From: Caldilineaceae bacterium
GTDB lineage: Bacteria > Chloroflexota > Anaerolineae > Caldilineales > Caldilineaceae
Assembly: GCA_026645575.1 (NCBI GenBank)
Contig: JAPKMW010000134.1
Coordinates: 1 to 25,578 of the forward strand
Length of the DNA: 25,578 bases
Direction: 5' to 3'
How positions within the stretch are numbered: position 1 is the stretch's first letter; each line of letters starts with the position of its first letter. This document shows, piece after piece, positions 13,931 through 21,100 of this stretch. Under the pieces are notes generated by a model. That model saw only the letters and a list, made by a program, of their open reading frames with translations, searched no databases and had not been told where the DNA came from. The position numbers were made by a program, and so were the translations under genes.

Positions 13931-14848
13931 TTAATCCTCGTCATCAAAGAGATCGCTCAATTCGCGCTCCCAGAGTTCATCTAATGGCTCAAACGAATTT
14001 TCTTTGTATTCATTGGTCAACACGCTCATATATTCATGAACATTGAGTTGCGGCATTTTTACGGCCAGTTCTTCTAACTTTTCGCGCATGGAAGCGATGA
14101 GCGCCTCACTCTGCTCATCCAGTTCCGAGAGATCGATATCAAGCCGAAACATGTGGTTGAGCCGCTGCATCAATTCATACCAGGCCCGGTAATCGTCTTC
14201 AATCCGCAGCCCCTGTAAGGCCAAGCCGGCCTGCGAAAAATCATAGGCCGGGACAAAGGCGTTAAAGACAAACATCTCGACCGCCGCCTGTTCCGCTTGG
14301 TTGACCAGGTAGGAGCCAATGGTAGCGCCCCCTTCGTAGTTGGAAAAGCGCACGGCGTATTTGCGCAACTCTTCTTTCATATAGCGCATACTATAGGTGC
14401 AGGAGACTTCACGGTCCTTCTCGTAGGGCATAGCGCCATAGACGCCACCGACCGCCGCCACCCGCTGTACGGAAAGACGTTTTGCCGCGCTGAAAAAGGC
14501 GTTGGCATAGCGGTCAATGTCCATGTGCGGCTCTTCCCCGATAAAGATGACCAACCCCTTGTGTGCATTGCCGGCATAGTAAAAGCTGTTGACCCGTGGC
14601 TTGATGGTTTTGCTATAGCCTTCTTCAAACTTTACCTGCGGGCGCAACAGGTGGTGCGTACCGGGAATTTGAAAGAGGTAGTACCCATCGGAGCGAATTT
14701 CGCCAATCTTGCGCGCACGTAGGTGGTTGATTAAATATTGGGGTAAACCCGAAGAAACCGAGCCGGCATCGGCCCACTGTTGCCAGCCAGCAATCATATA
14801 GATCTGTTCAGCTTTGGGGAACTCCCAAAGGTTTACATTCTCGTTCAT
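13931..14848 (-). CDS. PAC2-family (proteasome-assembly-chaperone-like) protein
   Basis: This 305-residue protein matches the PAC2 family (COG2047-type ATP-grasp-like/PAC2 group). The core has GWQQWADAGSVSS near the N-terminus, then LVIFIGEEPHMD, then VAAVGGVYGAMPY, then ATIGSYLVNQAEQAAVEMFVF. The last roughly 80 residues are acidic and helical (LDEQSEALIASMREKLEEL, then ELSDLFDDED), likely a coiled extension. Eukaryotic PAC2 helps assemble the 20S proteasome. The role of bacterial homologues, most common in Actinobacteria and Chloroflexota, is unclear. The start may be the ATG at 14848 or the TTG at 14860. The TTG is six bases behind AAAGGG and therefore has the better ribosome-site spacing. 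Confidence 0.82.
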   Translation of the reverse strand: MNENVNLWEFPKAEQIYMIAGWQQWADAGSVSSGLPQYLINHLRARKIGEIRSDGYYLFQIPGTHHLLRPQVKFEEGYSKTIKPRVNSFYYAGNAHKGLVIFIGEEPHMDIDRYANAFFSAAKRLSVQRVAAVGGVYGAMPYEKDREVSCTYSMRYMKEELRKYAVRFSNYEGGATIGSYLVNQAEQAAVEMFVFNAFVPAYDFSQAGLALQGLRIEDDYRAWYELMQRLNHMFRLDIDLSELDEQSEALIASMREKLEELAVKMPQLNVHEYMSVLTNEYKENSFEPLDELWERELSDLFDDED

Positions 14849-14874
14849 GGCGTTTCTCAATCATTTCCCTTTCG

Positions 14875-14932
14875 TTCACCTGTGATGACGACTAGTCGCG
14901 TTTCTGGAAAAACGCCGTCTTGTACAGGTGAA
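14875..14932. repeat. Nested hairpin in the PAC2 upstream region
   Basis: TTCACCTGT (14875-14883) pairs with ACAGGTGAA (14924-14932). Inside it, GCGTTT and AAACGC pair again around CTGGAA. It lies directly upstream of the AAAGGG ribosome site of the PAC2 gene, so it could be a leader structure. Confidence 0.6.
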
Positions 14933-15214
14933 CCTTGCCCTACTCTACAAATTTCTATTTACATTCTGTTTACTTTTAATCCTTACAATCAGTATAGCAT
15001 CATCTTGCCCGGATTTGTATGAAGAATTCCTGACGATTCCACCTTATGCTTGAAGTAAATCTGTTGTTATTGTACCATACATTCATGGCAAAACGCTATA
15101 AGACTTTTCGGAAGGAATACAATGAGGACAAGTAGAAGGTAGTATAGCAGTAGTAGACAAGGAAGAGGCAACCTACGGGGAAACAGCAATCGGCGTGCAG
15201 TAAGGGGGTTCCGA

Positions 15215-15272
15215 TTTGCTCAGCGCGCGCCTAAAAGGCAACCGGTTGCCTTTTAGGCGCGCGCTGAGCAAA
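15215..15272. repeat. Perfect 58-base palindrome with no loop
   Basis: The 29 bases from 15215 (TTTGCTCAGCGCGCGCC, then TAAAAGGCAACC) are exactly complementary to 15244-15272 with no spacer. The centre is AACC/GGTT and the arms contain a GCGCGCGC tract. It lies 48 bases beyond the stop of the stand-alone winged-helix gene. Perfect spacer-free palindromes this long are usually unstable, which makes its exactness notable. Confidence 0.9.
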
Positions 15273-15319
15273 GTTTGTCTTTGGACACTTACTTGGCGGA
15301 AGATGGCAAAATCGGTCGG

Positions 15320-15664
15320 CTAATCATGGGTCCAGGATTGGGACCAAGGGACAGTGGCAAACTGATAACCCAAACCCCGCCGGGTGATCAAATACTGGGG
15401 CTTTGCCGGGTTCTCTTCAATTTTTTGGCGTAGGCGATAGATATAAACTTCAACAACACTTGTACATTCCAGCCACTCATATTGCCAGACGTCGCGCAGC
15501 AATTCCTCTTTACTTACGGGTTGATTTGGCCTGGACATCAAGTAAGTGAGCAGGCGGTGTTCAATTCTCGTTAAGTGAATGTTGCGGCCCAAGATAGACT
15601 CTTGCCGCCATTGACCTTTTAATCGGATCCCAACCGCAGCGGCGCCATGTATTGATGCTGCCAT
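15320..15664 (-). CDS. Stand-alone OmpR/PhoB-type winged-helix DNA-binding protein
   Basis: The 114-residue protein consists only of the transcriptional regulatory C-terminal domain of OmpR/PhoB response regulators. It shows HLTRIEHRLLTYLMSRPNQPVSKEELLRDVW, the recognition helix VVEVYIYRLRQKIEENP, and the closing wing YLITRRGLGYQF. The usual receiver domain is absent. GAAGGAG lies about eight bases before the ATG. It is 78 bases downstream of a receiver-only gene on the same strand. The two may therefore be a split signalling pair, although that receiver looks more like the NarL class than the OmpR class. Confidence 0.82.
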   Translation of the reverse strand: MAASIHGAAAVGIRLKGQWRQESILGRNIHLTRIEHRLLTYLMSRPNQPVSKEELLRDVWQYEWLECTSVVEVYIYRLRQKIEENPAKPQYLITRRGLGYQFATVPWSQSWTHD

Positions 15665-15742
15665 TGCTTGTCTCCTTCTATGCTTTCAGTTGCCTACGTT
15701 GGGTTATAGATATTCAAAATTTTTGGGTATCACCACCTATAG

Positions 15743-16174
15743 CTACATCTCTTTTTCTGAATGTCTATAGATATTTTGTAAGAGCGAATAGGTCGTTGCA
15801 TGCTGGGCATAGGCCGCAGCAATGGTTAAGGCCAACTCCCTCACAGTTGAGTCTTTGCGGACATAACCACAGGCGCCGGCACGCAAGGCAGCGGTAATTA
15901 AGGATGGTTCATCTCGAACTGACATACAAATTACCGGCAGGTCCGGGTTCATCTGCCGTAGCTTCTGGGTCGTCTCAAGGCCTGACATCCCAGGCAGATC
16001 GATGTCGATCAACACAGCATCCGGTGGTAGGCCATACTCCAGTTGATGCAAAAGCTGCTCACCGCTACCGGCTTCGTTAATCACAATAATGTTTTCCTGT
16101 TCCAGAAAGGTGCTTACAGCTTGCCGCAGGATGGGGTGATCATCAACAAGCATGATCCGAAGGGGTGATTTCAT
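15743..16174 (-). CDS. Receiver-only response regulator (CheY-like, NarL-type receiver)
   Basis: This 143-residue receiver domain has the acidic pair D11-D12 (VDDHP), the phosphoacceptor D57 in VLIDIDLPGMSG, the switch serine in VICMSV and the conserved lysine in GYVRKDS. Sequence from RIMLVDDHPILRQAV onward is of the NarL/FixJ class. The LuxR helix-turn-helix normally following is replaced by a short helical end (YSLLQNIYRHSEKEM). The ATG (16174-16172) overlaps the stop TGA of the upstream protease gene in an ATGA arrangement, so translation is coupled. GGAGA provides the ribosome site inside the protease gene. A separate winged-helix protein follows. Its kinase could be the large multi-PAS kinase 2 kb away, but this is only a guess. 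Confidence 0.85.
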   Translation of the reverse strand: MKSPLRIMLVDDHPILRQAVSTFLEQENIIVINEAGSGEQLLHQLEYGLPPDAVLIDIDLPGMSGLETTQKLRQMNPDLPVICMSVRDEPSLITAALRAGACGYVRKDSTVRELALTIAAAYAQHATTYSLLQNIYRHSEKEM

Positions 16175-17751
16175 AACATAATCTCCGTTATACAAGAATG
16201 ACAGTCAGTTGAGCGTGTCGCCGGTTTGGCACTGATAAAAACCCAGTAAAACTGATAGGGGCTACCAGGCACTTGTACAAAGCCAATGCCATAGTCGCTT
16301 TGTTCGGCATAGAAACTGTTAGCACCGAGCAAATGGGTTGAATGTTTCGTCGATTGCAACCAGGCGTGCCACATCTGTTCAGCGTCACCAACGCCTGCGC
16401 CAATCGACTCAATATTGTTGCTGGTCAGGGAGGCGCCATAGGTTGCAGGTAGCGTATAACCGGCCATACGCACCAGGTAATTGGGACCAAAGCCGTCGGG
16501 GTTGACATGACTAAAGTAGCGGCGTTGGGCCATATCCAGCGCACGCGCTTGCGCCACACGGGTTAGGATGGCATTACAGCGAAGGAGCGGTCGCTGTTGC
16601 TTAGGGTCTGTCTGCAACAACGCCAACAGGAGCGCCCCTTGCTCGCTCAGCCCACACGCGTCGGTTGCTTCAACTTCCAGGCTAGTACGGAGAAGCGGCA
16701 GATAAAGTTGTATAGCGCTACCCACTTGTGTCGCGGTTGGTGCCAGAATTGGTGTCAGGGTTGGTGTTATGGTTAGGGTATTGGTCGGCGCAATCATGGT
16801 TGGCATTGGCGTTAAATGGCTTTCGACAGGGCTTGTCGCCATTAGCGTTGGCGTTGGTGTTGGGGAGGCCGCTATCGGTAGCGTCCTCGTGTATTGCTCC
16901 CACCAAGTCACATAAAACGAGGTGCGCAAGTAAATGCCGTAATAACCAGGGCGCGCACAGCCAAAACCGGAATGGACCAACCCCGCCAATTTCCACCCGC
17001 CGGCGCCATCCGGCGCCACTAGCGGGCCACCACTATCGCCTTGGCAAGAATCCTTCCCCCCCTGCTTGTAGCCGGCACAAAGCAGATTATCGGTAATAAT
17101 GATGTCATAAATTTGGTTACAGACCGCATTGCTAACAATGGGCACCATCACTTCTAATAGTAACGCGGAGCGCTCACCATGTTCACTGGTAAGCCCCCAG
17201 CCGGTCACCGTTGCCAACGTGTCGATGGCGACCAACGCGTCATCAGCCGGTGAACGCATGGAGTTGATTGGTGCAACAGCAGGCGATAGACGGGCGGCTT
17301 CAGGCAATTGGAGCAAGGCAATGTCATGCCAATAACGCATGGCATCAAAATCAGCGTGCGGGATCACCTGTTGCACCAGATAGGTTTGCTCCGTTGGTTC
17401 GACAAGCCGTCGATCATGATCACCCAGTGTCACCCAGATCTGTTCAGCAACGAGGGTTTTGTCACGGTTATACAAACAGTGCGCTACGGTTAGCACCCAG
17501 GCCGGCGCCACTAAGACACCGCCACAAGAGTTTCCTCCAGCCGCAACATGGGCCTGCCAGGGCCATTCACCCGGATCTGCTGGTTGCCCACCGACAATAG
17601 CCGGGGCAGGGGGTGGGGCGTCCACCGTAAAAGTATCTTCTGCCAGCAAAAAGGGCGCCGATGTTGTTAGCGCGGCTGTTACACAAAAAGAGGCCAGGAG
17701 GCCATAAATGATCGAGCGGTGATGGAGACAAAACTTGCTTTGGGTTGTCAT
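16171..17751 (-). CDS. Secreted trypsin-like serine protease fused to a CAP/SCP domain
   Basis: The 526-residue protein has a signal peptide (about residues 1-37; SIIYGLLASFCVTAALTTSA), then an S1 trypsin domain (about 51-290). IVGG begins at residue 52, where propeptide cleavage would activate the enzyme. The triad is H91 (TVAHC), D143 (DIALLQL) and S240 (GDSGGP). D234, six residues before the serine, predicts cleavage after Arg/Lys. A Pro/Thr-rich linker (about 296-345) leads to a CAP (CRISP/Antigen 5/PR-1) domain (about 365-515) with H415 (YFSHVNPDG), E448 (NNIESIG) and H470/H473 (WLQSTKHSTHLL). The ATG follows GGAGG at 7-base spacing. Both parts act outside the membrane. The stop overlaps the start of the receiver-only gene. 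Trypsins are uncommon in bacteria, and I do not recall this domain pairing as a described family. Confidence 0.9.
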   Translation of the reverse strand: MTTQSKFCLHHRSIIYGLLASFCVTAALTTSAPFLLAEDTFTVDAPPPAPAIVGGQPADPGEWPWQAHVAAGGNSCGGVLVAPAWVLTVAHCLYNRDKTLVAEQIWVTLGDHDRRLVEPTEQTYLVQQVIPHADFDAMRYWHDIALLQLPEAARLSPAVAPINSMRSPADDALVAIDTLATVTGWGLTSEHGERSALLLEVMVPIVSNAVCNQIYDIIITDNLLCAGYKQGGKDSCQGDSGGPLVAPDGAGGWKLAGLVHSGFGCARPGYYGIYLRTSFYVTWWEQYTRTLPIAASPTPTPTLMATSPVESHLTPMPTMIAPTNTLTITPTLTPILAPTATQVGSAIQLYLPLLRTSLEVEATDACGLSEQGALLLALLQTDPKQQRPLLRCNAILTRVAQARALDMAQRRYFSHVNPDGFGPNYLVRMAGYTLPATYGASLTSNNIESIGAGVGDAEQMWHAWLQSTKHSTHLLGANSFYAEQSDYGIGFVQVPGSPYQFYWVFISAKPATRSTDCHSCITEIML

Positions 17752-17884
17752 AAGCCCACCTCCGGTGATTGACAAGATGCAGATAATCTAGATTAATAAA
17801 CAGAAATTCAACTTATCTTAAACTTACATTCAAAATTATTATTTGTAAATAAGCGGAGTCTGACACTGTTGTAGGCGGAGTACG

Positions 17885-17924
17885 CACCGTTCTGTCAGTA
17901 AATGACTGACAGAACAGTACGGTG
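17885..17924. repeat. Hairpin CACCGT-TCTGTCAGT
   Basis: TCTGTCAGT (17891-17899) pairs with ACTGACAGA (17905-17913) around a five-base loop. Outside it, CACCGT (17885-17890) pairs with ACGGTG (17919-17924), with a five-base bulge (ACAGT) on the right side. Confidence 0.65.
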
Positions 17925-17948
17925 AATAGAGGGTAGCGATGGGATATG

Positions 17949-18049
17949 ATCAGTAGACCGCAACGCTCTCAGCAGGTCCGTGACCTGCGCCAGTCACCGG
18001 GAACCCCTGCGGGGGTGTGGCTAGGAGTGGGCTGTTGCGGTCTGCTGAT
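17949..18049. repeat. Palindromic element with CAGTAGACCGCAAC ends and a GTCCGTGA hairpin
   Basis: The 16-base ends ATCAGTAGACCGCAAC (17949-17964) and GTTGCGGTCTGCTGAT (18034-18049) are complementary at 15 positions, like terminal inverted repeats. Inside is a seven-base stem, GCAGGTC-CGT-GACCTGC, and a block GGCTAGGAG (18019-18027) shared with the palindrome at 12405-12470. There is no coding capacity. The roughly 100-base size and inverted ends fit a MITE- or REP-like element. Confidence 0.65.
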
Positions 18050-18102
18050 GAATAAAAAGTGGATTAGTACACAACAGCCCAAATAGACCAATCTAAGCCG
18101 AC

Positions 18103-21100
18103 CTACGATTGGTTTGGTAGCTGCACAGTAAAGGTTGTACCCTGGTCCAATTGGCTTTCGACGATGATCAAGCCATTGTGCAATTCAATCGCTTCTTTGG
18201 TGATCACCAAGCCCAGTCCCGTGCCGGCAATGACGCCGACATTACCGGCGCGATGAAATGGTTCAAACAGATGTGGTAGGTCGGCGGGCGGAATGCCAAT
18301 CCCTTCATCACGCACTTGGAGAAAACATTGATTTTGCCGATGGGTCAACATGATCTGCACTGGCTTTTGGGCGGGTGAATATTTGATCGCATTCGACAGG
18401 AGATTGCTGATAATCTGACGCATTAATTTGGGATCGAGTTGGATTGTATAGTCACCGGGGGCAGCGTGGTAGATCAGTTGGTGTTTGACATCCGTGCGCC
18501 CCTGAAACTCTTCCACAAGGGTGCGGCAGAGGACATCCAAATCTTGGGCAACCGGGTTGAATTGAGCGCGACGCGCTTGCATTTGAGCCAACAGCAAGAC
18601 ATCTTCCATAATGTCTTTCAGATGATCAACTTGCTCTATAATGCGCGCTAAACGCTGCTGAATTTGCGCATCGGATAATTTATGGCGGTAGGCCCTGATT
18701 GTTTCGGTCAGCGCCAGGATGGTGGCTAGGGGCGTGCGAAATTCGTGCGAAGCCATGGAAACAAAACGTGATTTGAGTTCGCTCAACTCTTTTTCTTTCA
18801 CTAGGGCCTGGCGTAAGGTTTCCTCTGCCTGTTTTTGTACAGTGATATCGGTGATGACCAGTAAACTGCCATTATAGTCGCCCTGTTTATCCAATAAGGG
18901 TGTACCGGAGAGCAAGAGATGAAGTGGTGTACCATCCTGGTGATAGGTCACAACCTCATAGGGTTCCACCTCCTGCCCACGTCTTTCAACAAGGTGTGCC
19001 TTGACCTTTTGCGCAGCCTCGTCATTCAGGGAATCATAGGGGCGGGTTCCCAGCATCTCGGCACGCGCATAGCCCACCATTTCACAAGCACGGTCGTTCA
19101 CATAGGTAAGGCGATCGTCGGCATCATAAACCAGCAGCCCACTGCGCATGGTTTCAACCAGCAAGCGATAGTTCGCTTCGCTCTCTTTCAAGGCCAATTC
19201 GGCAGCTTTACGATCAGAGATGTTACGCGCCGAACCAACATACTTCTCGATCATTCCTATCTTTTCTGTATGGATGGCACGGATCATGGTTTCCAACCAG
19301 AAATAGCGCCCATCCCGGTGGCGGAAGCGGACAACCATAGTGGCAACAGGATGATCGACGGTTTGGGTTGCCAGGAACGCTTGGTTGGCCAGCGGCAGAT
19401 CATCCGGATGCATATAATCTAGGGCAAGCTGACCGATAAGATCAACTGGTTCGTAGCCCAACACGGTTTGACACGAGGGTGAAACATAGAGAAATTCGGC
19501 ATCCGGCGTGGTTTCGACAACGACATCGCTAATATTTTCTGCTAACAGCCGGTAGCGCTGCTCGCTTTCGCGCAAAGCAAACTGTGCCTGCTTTTGGGCC
19601 AAGAGTGTTCCTACGGTTAGGGCATACAAACGGAGAATATCAAGCATGGGTTTTGAGGCCGGTTTTTGCGACAGTAGGTTATCGGCCACAAGCCAACCCA
19701 GCCGTTCAGCCCCATTCCACAAAACCGTAGCGACATTCCAACCTTGGCCGACAACCTGGTGATTGAAAAAAAGCGGCACATTTTCTTGAAAGCTAAAACG
19801 CTCACTACTGGTAAAGGCGCTTTGGAGAAGCCCATCCGGGGAAGGTATAAAGCGAATCCCATGTTCGTCGATCACTCTCCCATGGGGATCAGTGCCATAG
19901 GCGCCGCCAGCTAGCCCGGTTCTCGGATCAAACGTAAAGAGCGCCAAACGATCAAGCTTGAAATAAGCTAACCCCAATTCCACTGTACGGCGGTAAAAGA
20001 CATTCATCTGCTCCAGTTGGGTCAATTCAATAGTGATCTCGTGTAAGGCGCGCAAATATTCTTGAAACTCATGCTCTTCTGCGGCGCGCGCCTCTTGCAA
20101 CACTTCCACGCGCTTACGCTCTGTGATATCGCGGATGACCCCAACGATTTCCAAGGGCGTTCCTGTCTCCGGATCACGAACAATACTGTTGGTGACCTCA
20201 ACCCAGAGGTAATGGCCTGCTTTGTGACGGAAACGCTGGACAATCTCAAATGATGAGCGATCCCTATTGAGAGCCTGCATCATAGCTGTCACGGTTGCCG
20301 CGCGATCATCAGGGTGAACAAGATCAAGTGCCACTTGACCAACCAGTTCATCAGGAGTATAGCCTAGTAAGTGATAGCAAGACGGTGTTACAAAGGTCCG
20401 TATCCCATTTGGAAAGCTAAGTTTGCCGATTACATCTTTGACATTCTCGGCCAGGAGACGATAGCGTGCTTCACTTTCCACTAGCGCACGTTGCGCTTGT
20501 TGAAGGGGGGTAATATCAAAGATGTTCGAATAGCTGGTCAAAAATTGCCCTTGTTCGTCATAGATAGCTTTGCTACTTAACAAAACAGGGAAGGTGGAGC
20601 CATTCTTACGAACGAACTCATACTGCAAATCCTCAATCCAACCACGCGCTTTGAAAAGCGGGAAATTCTGGTGAAAAATCAACTGGCTTTCCGGGGTCAG
20701 AAAATCGAGCAAGCGGCGTTTCCCCACAACTTCGGCCCGGTTATACCCCAGCCAACGCAATTCTGTATCATTGATCTCGACAATCACGCCATCTGGGTCG
20801 AGGGAGTGATAACCGCAAGGCGCATTGTTATAAAGTTCAAAAATTTCTGCCGCCGCTTTTTGTAGGGCATCCTCAGCCAGTTTTCGTTCGGTGATGTCAT
20901 GGTTTACCGCCACGATACCGATGGAAGCGCCCCGTTCATCGTATACAAGCGCAACCGAACTTAAGATATGTAGCAAATGACCATCACGATGAAGTTGAAC
21001 CACTTCGGCCTGCCACCAGCCTTGAGCGTGTAAGCGCGCCACGTGATAGGAGCGTTCATCTGGAGAGGCAAATTGGGTCTGTAAAACAGAACTGGCTAAC

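Larger units (their letters stand above)
14849..15319. other. Gene-free region with two palindromes
   Basis: This stretch of about 460 bases holds the PAC2 leader with a hairpin at 14875-14932, AT-rich sequence, and the 58-base perfect palindrome at 15215-15272. No coding frame with a ribosome site and no RNA gene was recognised. Confidence 0.6.
17752..18102. other. Gene-free region with two palindromes
   Basis: From the protease leader, an AT-rich stretch (17770-17860) likely holds its promoter. Then come a TCTGTCAGT hairpin (17885-17924) and the CAGTAGACCGCAACGCT element (17949-18049). The region ends at the stop of the giant kinase gene (18103). No coding frame or RNA gene was recognised. 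Confidence 0.6.

Noticed and set aside
15665..15742. Possible frameshift joining the receiver-only gene to a lost LuxR-type output domain
   Set aside because: The 78-base gap translated in all frames shows no helix-turn-helix remnant, and the downstream gene has its own ribosome site and belongs to a different effector family.
17949..18049. Element with inverted ends considered as an insertion sequence
   Set aside because: It is only about 100 bases, has no transposase frame, and no clear target-site duplication was found. It is kept as a MITE/REP-like repeat.
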